Positions 47,896 to 55,678 of a DNA stretch of 64,000 bases are shown one piece after another (the stretch's first letter is position 1; every line of letters starts with the position of its first letter). The stretch lies in contig SVFZ01000002.1 of NCBI GenBank assembly GCA_015056585.1, positions 57,467 through 121,466 on the forward strand, written 5' to 3'. The position numbers and the translations under genes were made by a program. Origin of the DNA: Butyrivibrio sp. Its GTDB lineage: Bacteria > Bacillota > Clostridia > Lachnospirales > Lachnospiraceae. The notes under the pieces are model-generated. The model did not search any database and was not told the DNA's origin. It worked only from the letters and a program-made list of their open reading frames with translations.

Positions 47896-49101
47896 ATGAT
47901 CGTAAAGGGCACATATTTTCAAAATGATGCGGACAAGCCTCTGGTCTACGGCGATGTAGAGATAGAGAATGTGAAGCGTCAGCGGCTTAAAGGGGAGCCT
48001 CTGCTTGACAGCGTTTTATGCGAGCCTGTTATGGTAGGCTTCTGCGGTACAGACAATGAGCTCATGAACATGGGGCAAAGAGGTGAACTTGCGCCAAAGT
48101 TCCCTGAGGGCAAAAACAGACTGGTAAACGGCCACGAAGGTATCGTTTGGGTTCCGTCACAAAACAGATTTGCCATCGTACTGATCCGCGGCGGAGATTC
48201 TGTAGATCCTACAAGGTATACAGAGGATGAAACCTATTTTGAATACGGCTGCGATAAGGCAGATGGCCTTTTTGCAGACAAGGAATATTTTAATCCCGAC
48301 ATGCTTCTTCCAATTCCGGATGGATATGTCCATAATGGCAAGCTCGATCTTTCTTTTGCCAAAAAGATGGTGTTCCCGGATCCTTTTGCCTGCATGCTAT
48401 TCCAGCTTGAAAGAATGGAGGACATGGGCAGCGCTCACAATTTCAGACGCACCATGAGAGTACATAAATGCGACGAGGCAAAAGCCAGGGAGATCGCCAA
48501 GGAAGAAATCTTTGAAAGAACTGTTATCTTCGGCCTTGGAACCACCGGCATGTTCATTGGGGATCTTATTTCAAAGAAATACCCAAATGCCAATATCCTG
48601 TTCATAGCAAGAAGCCCGGAAGATTCAAAGAAAGTCACCTTCTCGGTAGAAAACTCCAAAGCTCAGTACCTCCGCAACACTTATGACAGCGAAAAAGAGC
48701 TGGCGGATGCAATTATCAAGAAACTTGGCGGCAGAGCAACCACATTCATTGGCGTCAGCGGAAGTAACGTTGAGCACAGAATTGCTTTCGAACACAAGGT
48801 ACTTGGATGCAACGGGCTTTACAACAGCTTCTCTCTCGGTCCCAGGATTTCTTTTGACACAATGCCCTTTGGCTTTGAAAACCACTTGATCATCGCTTCC
48901 ATCAATTTCAGGCAGGATCACATGGAAAAGGCGATAGAGATGCTTTCGGTAAGCAATTACGACAAGATTGTCGAACTGATCGATAAGGATGAATTCACTC
49001 AAGATCCCATAAAAGCTTACCGTGAAAAGATCTATTCAAAGAATGCACCGCTTAAGACAGCGGTTATCTGGAATGAAAAGTATGTGGACAGGGAGAGGTA
49101 A
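47896..49101 (+). CDS. Zinc-dependent aldose (glucose-type) dehydrogenase
   Basis: A 401-residue medium-chain dehydrogenase resembling glucose dehydrogenases of the archaeal type, which oxidise an aldose to its lactone. Catalytic zinc ligands are C50 (GFCGTDNE), H80 and E81 (NGHEG). The nucleotide-binding loop is FGLGTTGMFIG. GGAGGG precedes the ATG. It is the first gene of an operon with a second dehydrogenase, a lactonase-like amidohydrolase and FucU, so L-fucose or a similar sugar is the likely substrate. That assignment is inference from neighbours. Confidence 0.85.
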   Translation: MIVKGTYFQNDADKPLVYGDVEIENVKRQRLKGEPLLDSVLCEPVMVGFCGTDNELMNMGQRGELAPKFPEGKNRLVNGHEGIVWVPSQNRFAIVLIRGGDSVDPTRYTEDETYFEYGCDKADGLFADKEYFNPDMLLPIPDGYVHNGKLDLSFAKKMVFPDPFACMLFQLERMEDMGSAHNFRRTMRVHKCDEAKAREIAKEEIFERTVIFGLGTTGMFIGDLISKKYPNANILFIARSPEDSKKVTFSVENSKAQYLRNTYDSEKELADAIIKKLGGRATTFIGVSGSNVEHRIAFEHKVLGCNGLYNSFSLGPRISFDTMPFGFENHLIIASINFRQDHMEKAIEMLSVSNYDKIVELIDKDEFTQDPIKAYREKIYSKNAPLKTAVIWNEKYVDRER

Positions 49102-49109
49102 TATTCATC

Positions 49110-50132
49110 ATGAAGACAGTTTTAATCAATAAACCTTTTGAAATATCAGTTGTAGACACCGATAAGCCGGCGCCCGGCGAAAGAGAAGCGCTCCTTCAGA
49201 TCATGTACTGCGGTGTATGCGGAGCGGACGTGGCAAGCTTTACCGGAAATCAGCCTTTTACTACGTATCCAAGGATCCCGGGACACGAATTCAGTGCAAA
49301 GATAGTTGAGATTCCCGAGAACTCTAAAGGCCTTAAAGCAGGTGATATCGTAACCTGCAATCCTTACTTTAACTGCGGCTCATGCTATTCCTGCAAAAGA
49401 GGCTTTGTCAATTGCTGTACAGACAACCAGACCATGGGCGTTCAGAGGGACGGAAGTTTTAGAGAATACATCGTTATGCCGATAGAGCGAATTTATCCCG
49501 GTAAAGGTCTTTCTGCCAAGGAACTTGCACTGGTAGAGCCTTTTACTATCGGTTGGCACGCGCTTAATCGCACAGAAGTGAAAGCATCCGACAAAGTGCT
49601 TGTTATCGGTGCAGGGCCAATAGGTCTTTTCGCAACTATTTCTGCCCTCGCTAAAGGCGCAAGCGTATATGTTGTCGACATCCTTGACGGACGTCTTGAA
49701 AAGGCGCTGAGCTTTGGTGCAACAGGCGTTATAAACTCTTCTAAAACAGATCTTTTGGAAGAAACAAAGAAGATTACAGATGGCAACGGCTTTGACGTCT
49801 GTGTTGAGGCCTGCGGAAGCAGCGTCACATTCTTAAACTGCATAGACTGCGCCGCCTTTGCAGGGAAGATCATTCTTATCGGAAACGGTAAAAAAGAAAC
49901 CAACTTCCTCCACTCGGTTCTTTTGAAAAAAGAGCTGAATGTCTTTGGAAGCAGAAACTCTTATCCTGCAGATTTCAAGGCAGTTATCGATCTTATCTCT
50001 TCAGGAAAGGTCAATGTAATGGACATGGTAAGCGCCGTTTATCCAATTGATGATACAGCTACAGCATTTGACGCTTTGGTGCACAACGACGGTTCTCTTT
50101 CTAAGGTGCTCATAGAGGTAAACAAGGAATAA
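49110..50132 (+). CDS. Zinc-dependent alcohol dehydrogenase (sorbitol/threonine type)
   Basis: A 340-residue medium-chain dehydrogenase. Catalytic zinc ligands are C37, H59 and E60 (PGHEF). The structural zinc site is C89/C92/C95 with C102/103 (NCGSCYSCKRGFVNCC). The Rossmann motif is VIGAGPIG. It starts 8 bases after the preceding dehydrogenase and 5 bases before the amidohydrolase. It may oxidise a sugar acid or alcohol further along the pathway, but its substrate is unknown. Confidence 0.9.
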   Translation: MKTVLINKPFEISVVDTDKPAPGEREALLQIMYCGVCGADVASFTGNQPFTTYPRIPGHEFSAKIVEIPENSKGLKAGDIVTCNPYFNCGSCYSCKRGFVNCCTDNQTMGVQRDGSFREYIVMPIERIYPGKGLSAKELALVEPFTIGWHALNRTEVKASDKVLVIGAGPIGLFATISALAKGASVYVVDILDGRLEKALSFGATGVINSSKTDLLEETKKITDGNGFDVCVEACGSSVTFLNCIDCAAFAGKIILIGNGKKETNFLHSVLLKKELNVFGSRNSYPADFKAVIDLISSGKVNVMDMVSAVYPIDDTATAFDALVHNDGSLSKVLIEVNKE

Positions 50133-50137
50133 CGAGG

Positions 50138-51022
50138 ATGGCTATGGATTGTATAAAGATAGATGCACATGTACATTTATGGGACGTGCAGAATGGAATG
50201 GCAAACGGAAGACCGGTTACGGGACTTGGAGATGGCCTTGCGGATTTTGGCGGAGAAGTTCGCCAAATGATGCCGCCCTATATGGACGATAACAGAAACA
50301 CTGCCAAAAGACTTATCGCAAACATGAACTATGCCTGCGTGAACGGCGCTGTTATCACTCAGGAGTATATTGACGGCAACCAGGACAGTTACCTGTTAAA
50401 GTCAAAAGAAAAGTACAAAGGCCGCCTGAAGATCTGCTCTCTGTATGAAGAAAACGCCAGCTTTAACACAGAGGGTTTTGACGGCATCAAGATCTGCGCA
50501 GGGCGCCTTAAAGATCAGGACCTCACTGCGCATCTGGATGTTTTCAAAAAGGCTCAGGAGCTAAATATGTTTGTGTCAATTGATATGGCTGACGGAGACC
50601 TTCAGGTTGATTCACTTCAGGCAGTAATTGACTCCTGCCCGGATCTTAGGATTGCCATCGGCCACTTTGGAATGGTCACTACCAAAGGATGGGAAAAACA
50701 GATAGCTCTGGCCAAGAATAAAAATATCTACATCGAAAGCGGCGGCCTTACATGGCTCTTTCACAAAGAGTTCTATCCCTACCCTTCCGCCATCGACGCC
50801 CTGCTGACTGCCCGCGACATCTGCGGTATGAACAAACTCATGTGGGGAAGCGACTATCCACGCACCATGACGGACATCACTTATATCATGGCTGTCCGCT
50901 TTATAGAGGAAACCGATAAGCTTACAGCAGCTGAAAAAAGAGCTTTCCTTGGCGAAAATGCCATGCGTTTTTATGGCTTTGACTTTAAGGAAGCACTTCC
51001 TGCTGTCGCAAATATGCTGTGA
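50138..51022 (+). CDS. Amidohydrolase-2 family protein, probable sugar lactonase
   Basis: A 294-residue TIM-barrel hydrolase. Metal ligands are visible in IDAHVHLWD (H11, H13), the later GHFGM and the C-terminal GSDYPR aspartate. The family includes L-fuconolactonase, L-rhamnonolactonase and related enzymes. With FucU downstream and a lactone-forming dehydrogenase upstream, hydrolysis of an aldonolactone is the best guess. The ATG at 50144 (MDCIK) is an alternative start with GAGG 6 bases before it. Confidence 0.8.
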   Translation: MAMDCIKIDAHVHLWDVQNGMANGRPVTGLGDGLADFGGEVRQMMPPYMDDNRNTAKRLIANMNYACVNGAVITQEYIDGNQDSYLLKSKEKYKGRLKICSLYEENASFNTEGFDGIKICAGRLKDQDLTAHLDVFKKAQELNMFVSIDMADGDLQVDSLQAVIDSCPDLRIAIGHFGMVTTKGWEKQIALAKNKNIYIESGGLTWLFHKEFYPYPSAIDALLTARDICGMNKLMWGSDYPRTMTDITYIMAVRFIEETDKLTAAEKRAFLGENAMRFYGFDFKEALPAVANML

Positions 51023-51050
51023 TGAAAAATGAATTCAAGGAGAAAAATCA

Positions 51051-51515
51051 ATGTTAAAAGGAATACCTGCAATCATCGGCCCTGACCTTCTCAAGGTTCT
51101 GTGTGAAATGGGCCACGGAGATACGATCGTAATAGCTGACGGGAATTTTCCCGCAGCTTCAATTGCAAAAGACTCTATACTGATCAGAATGGATGGACAC
51201 GGTGTTCCGGAAATTCTTGAAAACATACTCAAACTCTTTCCGCTCGATCAGTATGAAGAGAAGCCCGTAACCCTCATGGAGCGCTGCGAAGGTGACAATG
51301 CCGACATCTCCATCTGGGACCGCTATAAAAAAATAATAAGCGCCTCAGAGCCCCGCGGATCTGAAGTGATCGGAACTCTTGAGCGCTTTGCTTTCTATGA
51401 TGAGGCAAAAAAGGCATATGCTGTCATTGCAACCTCTGAGACAAGCCAATATGCCAACATCATCCTTAAAAAGGGATGCGTTTTAAAAGACATTCGCCAA
51501 AGTTTATCTCTTTGA
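51051..51515 (+). CDS. fucU: FucU/RbsD-family mutarotase
   Basis: A 154-residue protein of the RbsD/FucU family, which speeds interconversion of sugar anomers. MGHGDTIVIADGNFPA carries the conserved H22 and D30, and the C-terminal ETSQYANIILKKG is diagnostic. The length fits FucU rather than the slightly shorter RbsD. AAGGAG lies 9 bases before the ATG. As the last gene of the operon it points to a 6-deoxyhexose or pentose. It converges on the esterase gene with only 7 bases between them. Confidence 0.9.
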   Translation: MLKGIPAIIGPDLLKVLCEMGHGDTIVIADGNFPAASIAKDSILIRMDGHGVPEILENILKLFPLDQYEEKPVTLMERCEGDNADISIWDRYKKIISASEPRGSEVIGTLERFAFYDEAKKAYAVIATSETSQYANIILKKGCVLKDIRQSLSL

Positions 51516-51522
51516 GCCTGTC

Positions 51523-52578
51523 TCAAATGCTCTTTTTAGAGGACTTGTCGTATGCTATCTGTTTGAACAGATTGAAAAGTCCGCTTTTGATTGCATTGTT
51601 ATCATGGTCAGCTCCGGTAATTTCATACCAGATATGATCAGCTCCGTTAGCCTCAAGAAGTTCGTGGTACTGCTTAGGATAAGTACCTACTACAGAGTCC
51701 TTGGTTCCGCAACAAACAATGAATACATTCGGCTCTATGGCATTCTCGGCAAATTTCATTTCGCTTTCCTGAATCTGACCTTCGTGAGACATGAATTTAT
51801 CCTTGGTAGGTACAATTCCCGGCGCTGCAGAAATCGCACAAACATATCCGAAAAGCTCCGGTCTTTGAAGTGTAATAAAAATAGTCTCCCTGCCACCCAT
51901 AGAAAATCCCGCCAGATAAGTATTGTCTCTTCCGGTGAGAACTGAGTATTCACTTTCAATGCAAGGCATAAGGTCATTAACAAGATCGTTTATGAAATTG
52001 TCGTAAGGAAGTACACTCTCCCTGTCAAAGCCGGGTTTCTGGTCAGGATCTGACGTGGCATACATGTTTGGGCATACAACAATAGTTCTGTCTATATATC
52101 CATCATATGCCATGTTTCCTACTATTTCTCTTATCTTATTGGATTTGTCCTGAGAAAAAGAGTACTCATCACCGAAAATTCCATGTAAAAGATAAAGAAC
52201 CGGATATTTCTTATCCTCACTGTAATCGGCAGGCAGCAAGATACTGTAGCCTCTCTCCATTCCGCAGGTATTTGAATAATATGTCCCATGAATAAATTCA
52301 CCATATGAAACACCACCTCTTGTAGCTTCATATAATGAAGGGCAACGCTCTTCAATCTCATCGTTGAGAACAAAGGCTTTATCTGCAGTCTTTTCTTCAT
52401 TCTCTGCTTTAATTCCTGTGGCAAAAGAGCTTAAATCTTCGCTACTTGCATTTATTTCACTTTTACTTATCTCATTGCTACTTGATTCCATGACACTCTC
52501 CCCTTGTATATTTCCTGAACACGCACACATTACTGCGCTCAAAAAAGATATTAACAAGCAAATACTTTTCTTTTTCAT
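51523..52578 (-). CDS. Secreted esterase lipoprotein (CE1 / esterase D-like)
   Basis: A 351-residue lipoprotein from the start at 52578 (MKKKSIC), with a signal peptide ending in a MCAC lipobox and a Ser/Glu-rich linker. The alpha/beta-hydrolase domain shows YPVLYLLHGIFGDEYSF, the nucleophile elbow GFSMGGRE and a terminal GADHD histidine. It resembles feruloyl and acetyl-xylan esterases, suggesting removal of side groups from plant polysaccharides at the cell surface. An upstream TATAAT lies at 52633-52638. The exact substrate is unknown. Confidence 0.85.
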   Translation of the reverse strand: MKKKSICLLISFLSAVMCACSGNIQGESVMESSSNEISKSEINASSEDLSSFATGIKAENEEKTADKAFVLNDEIEERCPSLYEATRGGVSYGEFIHGTYYSNTCGMERGYSILLPADYSEDKKYPVLYLLHGIFGDEYSFSQDKSNKIREIVGNMAYDGYIDRTIVVCPNMYATSDPDQKPGFDRESVLPYDNFINDLVNDLMPCIESEYSVLTGRDNTYLAGFSMGGRETIFITLQRPELFGYVCAISAAPGIVPTKDKFMSHEGQIQESEMKFAENAIEPNVFIVCCGTKDSVVGTYPKQYHELLEANGADHIWYEITGADHDNNAIKSGLFNLFKQIAYDKSSKKSI

Positions 52579-52632
52579 CTCTGAATCCCCATTATATGCT
52601 ACTCTCCCCTTTAACACGCAAGTTCAGAGTCC

Positions 52633-52638
52633 ATTATA
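52633..52638 (-). promoter_or_regulatory. -10 element for the esterase gene
   Basis: TATAAT on the minus strand, 55 bases before the esterase ATG. No good -35 is present at 17 bases (TTTTTC), so this is a tentative call. Confidence 0.4.
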
Positions 52639-52688
52639 CAATATTTTAGCTTTGTGAAAAATGTAATATAAGCCTCGGTACGCAACGC

Positions 52689-52874
52689 AAAAAGAGACAC
52701 TCATCAGCTATGGTGAAGCTTAAGCCACCTTTACTGTGAGTGCCTCCTTATATTTGATAGTCTTGTTTTATCCTTTGTGAAGCAAAAGCCACAAGGACTA
52801 CTTTTCTATCCCCCTCATAAGAAACCGCATCCCTCAGGTAAAGCGTCGCTACCGTTGGTGCTTTGTCGTTCCTT
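52689..52874 (-). ncRNA. Candidate structured small RNA, about 190 nt
   Basis: The 380-base gap between the AAA ATPase and the esterase holds an apparently independent transcript. TATAAA (52886-52881) is a -10. The RNA can fold a GGTA/TACC hairpin, a long GATAG...TCCTTGTG/CACAAAGGA...CTATC stem, and a terminal GGCACTCA/TGAGTGTC hairpin enclosing GGTG/CACC, then TCTTTTT. There is no open reading frame of note. The class is not recognised; size and structure do not by themselves fit tmRNA, SRP RNA or RNase P. It could instead be a long structured 3' end of the ATPase transcript. Confidence 0.45.
52694..52744 (-). terminator. Intrinsic terminator of the candidate RNA
   Basis: GGCACTCA (52744-52737) pairs with TGAGTGTC (52703-52696). 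Inner CAG/CTG and GGTG/CACC pairs extend the stem, and TCTTTTTG follows on the minus strand. Confidence 0.75.
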
Positions 52875-52957
52875 ATCATGTTTATATCTTATCAGAAGAT
52901 ATGTCACACTTCTGTCACACTGAAAATTATCGTCAATAAAGTCCCTGTGATTTCATG

Positions 52958-53995
52958 CTATTCCATGTAATGCTTTATAAACTCCTCAAATCTTGGGAGA
53001 ATTAAAAACAATGATCCATATTGACTGGCATTGACTATCCCCTTACGTTTTAATCTGTCTCGATAAACAGAAAACTTTGAAGTGGACATTCCCAATGCTT
53101 CTCTAATCAATGTAACATCTGTCTCACGAGATCTGGCCATTTCTCCCAATACTACCTTATCCATTTCTGATAACTCGCTCCAAATCTTGTTATATACATA
53201 TTCATCAAGATACTGGTCATATTCAGGAAGAATATCCTCTAAGTTTTTATCCTTATTATTCCACATGAGATATCCTAAAAGCTGGAATGCATAGGAATAT
53301 CCTTTAGTTAACTTGGCCATTTCCTCTGCTTTAGCCTCATCACAGGAAAAGACCTGCTTATACTTCGCTATCATTGCTGTAAAATTCAGAGGTTCCAAAA
53401 CGACTTTGGGCGCTCTATACAAAAAAGTCAGCGATTTTTCGTTTTGCAAATTATAAATATTCTCATAAAGCCCTGTCATAAGCAAGTAAACAGGATATTC
53501 CTTTCTCAGAAGAATCTGGAATGCGGCTGAGAACACTCTTATATTATCGCTTTTTGTTACTTCATCTATTGTGATAAGAAGCTTTTTTCCTGCTTTCTTA
53601 ACATGTTCCAGCATCTTATCGATAGCGATTTCAATATCAGTAACCGGAGCGGCATTCTCAAGCGTAACACCTAGTCCTAATGCAGAGAAATCCAGCTTTG
53701 CCTTAATGAACAAGGCATGCAGATCGGGCATTGAATATAACGAAGCAGCAAGCTTATCAAGCATATCCCTTTCCGGATTCAGTTCCACAGATATCCACTT
53801 CTTATCCTGCGTGAGCGTAGAAGCTATGTTTGTCATCATAACTGTCTTTCCGGCACCTCTTACACCCGTTATCATATAGACCTGACTTGAAGGATTCTCA
53901 CTGTTAAAATCGTCTAAAATCTGGTTTGTTTGGCTAATTCTTGAAATAAATTCAGCTGGTTTTTTTCCAAAAGATAACGTAAATGGATTTCCCAT
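52958..53995 (-). CDS. AAA ATPase with C-terminal winged-helix-like region
   Basis: A 345-residue ATPase of the STAND/archaeal-ATPase-like type. Walker A is GVRGAGKT (44-51), and a Walker B-like LLITIDEVTKS lies near 145. The C-terminal 65 residues (VTLIREALGMSTSKFSVYRDRLKRKG) look like a winged helix, so DNA binding is possible. The ribosome site AAAGAGG precedes the ATG. A striking array of 10-bp repeats covers its leader and promoter (54002-54109), which suggests autoregulation. Its function is not known and no partner gene is adjacent. Confidence 0.8.
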   Translation of the reverse strand: MGNPFTLSFGKKPAEFISRISQTNQILDDFNSENPSSQVYMITGVRGAGKTVMMTNIASTLTQDKKWISVELNPERDMLDKLAASLYSMPDLHALFIKAKLDFSALGLGVTLENAAPVTDIEIAIDKMLEHVKKAGKKLLITIDEVTKSDNIRVFSAAFQILLRKEYPVYLLMTGLYENIYNLQNEKSLTFLYRAPKVVLEPLNFTAMIAKYKQVFSCDEAKAEEMAKLTKGYSYAFQLLGYLMWNNKDKNLEDILPEYDQYLDEYVYNKIWSELSEMDKVVLGEMARSRETDVTLIREALGMSTSKFSVYRDRLKRKGIVNASQYGSLFLILPRFEEFIKHYME

Positions 53996-54001
53996 ATTTT
54001 T

Positions 54002-54109
54002 ATACCTCTTTATATGTTCTGATTGCTTTTATATCTCTTTATATCTCTTTATATCTCTTTATATCTTTTTATATCTGTATTTACATTTTATATCTTTTTA
54101 TATCTTCCG
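54002..54109. repeat. Array of 10-bp phased direct repeats before the AAA ATPase
   Basis: Units of ATATCTCTTT (plus strand) start at 54031, 54041 and 54051. Variants follow at 54061, 54071, 54090 and 54100 and lie on the other side at 54002 and 54012. The two intervening spacers are 9 bases each (54022-54030 and 54081-54089). Nearly every unit keeps ATATCT or ATAyCT, with a period of about one helical turn. The array lies in the upstream region and leader of the ATPase gene, and about 160 bases before the divergent MATE gene. Operator-like binding sites are the simplest reading. Confidence 0.85.
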
Positions 54110-54269
54110 TCAATTGCAGGTATAATCAGGCAAAAAACAACTTCCATAAAAAATATTGTCTGTTTTCTGCCCTCATTTAAATATACATACAAAAAGCCAA
54201 TGACATTATGCTAATATTGATTTATAAATTTTTTCCATGATCATCCTGATTTTACGGAGATATAATACG

Positions 54270-55628
54270 ATGAAAAAAAGTACAACAGATATGACTGTAG
54301 GAAGCCCTACCAGACACATTATATTCTTTGCCCTTCCGGCACTTATCGGTAATATATTTCAGCAAGTGTACAATCTGGCAGATTCTGCCATTGTAGGACG
54401 TTTTGTAGGACCTGACGCCCTTGCTGCAGTTGGCGCTACTGGATCCATCACCTTTTTATTTTTTGCGCTTTGCAACGGAATAGGTAGCGGCGGCGGAATC
54501 ATAGTGTCACAGTTTTATGGCGCTCATGACGATCAAAATGTCAAAAAAAGCATTATAAATACCGGTATCATCATGCTTATTATCCCTGCAATTTTTGCAG
54601 TTGTAGGCTATATAACCGCAGAGAGTTTCTTAAGAGTCCTCAGTACTCCGGCAGAGATTCTGGGTGATGCTGCATCTTACGTGCGTTTTATGTGCGCGGG
54701 ACTGTTATTTGTATCCCTGTACAATTACATTACTTCCATGCTCAGAGCCCTCGGCGATTCCAAAACGCCTCTTTATTTTCTTATTCTTTCAGCATTGATA
54801 AATGTAGGACTTGATATACTTTTCGTCTACTCTTTTCATATGGGTATAAACGGAGCAGCCATCGCAACCGTAATCTCACAATTTATAGCTGCCATAAGCT
54901 GCGGTGCCTATGCATACCAAAAGAACCCATATTTTAAATTTCAGAAAAAAGACATCATATTTGTTCCTGATCTCGCTGTAAAAGTTATCCGCCTGGGAGT
55001 TCCCCTTTCGCTGCAATTTGGCCTGATAGCCATCTCAAGCATGGCTGTACAGCGCATCGTCAACAGCTTTGGAAAGACTGTCGTAGCTGCCTTTACAGCC
55101 ACTAACAGGATTGAACAGTTGATACACCAGCCCTACACCACACTTAGCGCATCTATCGCCACATATGTAGGACAGAATTATGGTGCAAAGAAAATTGACA
55201 GAGTAAACTCCGGATATAAAAAGGGACTTTTGATAATGCTTTGTCTCACTGTCGTAATGGTGATATCCATGCAGCTATTTGGAGGCACCATCACCTCTTT
55301 GTTTGTTGAGGACAGTGAGATCATAGAGCTTGGCGCAAAAGGATTAAAGATAACAAGTGTATTCTACATCACTCTTGGCCTTATCTATGTGGTCAGAGGT
55401 GTTCTAAATGGTGTAGGAGACGCTTTCTTTGCCCTGTTTAACGGAATTGTCGAGGTCATTGGGAGATTCACCGTTCCGCTCCTTATGACAAAATATATGG
55501 GCATGGGAGCTATCGGAATATGGGTTTCCTGCGGTGTCGTATGGGCTATAAGCGGCTCTACAGCATGGCTCCGCCTTGTAAGTACCGGAGTTCTTCACAA
55601 GGAAATAGCGCCTCGGGAAGAGGATTGA
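54270..55628 (+). CDS. MATE-family efflux transporter (second copy)
   Basis: A 452-residue, 12-helix antiporter. The start at 54270 (MKKSTTDMTVGSP) has CGGAG 11 bases upstream. FALPALIGNIFQQVYNLADSAIVGRFVG and IGSGGGIIVSQFYGA are characteristic of the DinF/NorM-like branch. No riboswitch-like leader is seen. It shares the divergent region with the repeat array and the AAA ATPase. The substrate is unknown. Confidence 0.92.
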   Translation: MKKSTTDMTVGSPTRHIIFFALPALIGNIFQQVYNLADSAIVGRFVGPDALAAVGATGSITFLFFALCNGIGSGGGIIVSQFYGAHDDQNVKKSIINTGIIMLIIPAIFAVVGYITAESFLRVLSTPAEILGDAASYVRFMCAGLLFVSLYNYITSMLRALGDSKTPLYFLILSALINVGLDILFVYSFHMGINGAAIATVISQFIAAISCGAYAYQKNPYFKFQKKDIIFVPDLAVKVIRLGVPLSLQFGLIAISSMAVQRIVNSFGKTVVAAFTATNRIEQLIHQPYTTLSASIATYVGQNYGAKKIDRVNSGYKKGLLIMLCLTVVMVISMQLFGGTITSLFVEDSEIIELGAKGLKITSVFYITLGLIYVVRGVLNGVGDAFFALFNGIVEVIGRFTVPLLMTKYMGMGAIGIWVSCGVVWAISGSTAWLRLVSTGVLHKEIAPREED

Positions 55629-55678
55629 TTCTCGCAAAAGCATCGCTACCTGTATTTGAGCCCCGGGGGATGTTAGTG

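Noticed and set aside
51509..51540. Short hairpin TTTGAG/CTCAAA at the end of fucU
   Set aside because: Only 6 bp, and the T run is several bases away; not strong enough to call a terminator.
52681..52900. Cyclic-di-GMP or cobalamin riboswitch in the candidate RNA region
   Set aside because: Although GTGAAGC and GCCAC-like words occur, the conserved cores of those classes could not be matched.
53983..54214. Two plus-strand reading frames rich in Leu, Tyr and Ile
   Set aside because: They arise from the 10-bp repeats and lack ribosome sites; the repeat period of 10 gives them an apparent pattern.
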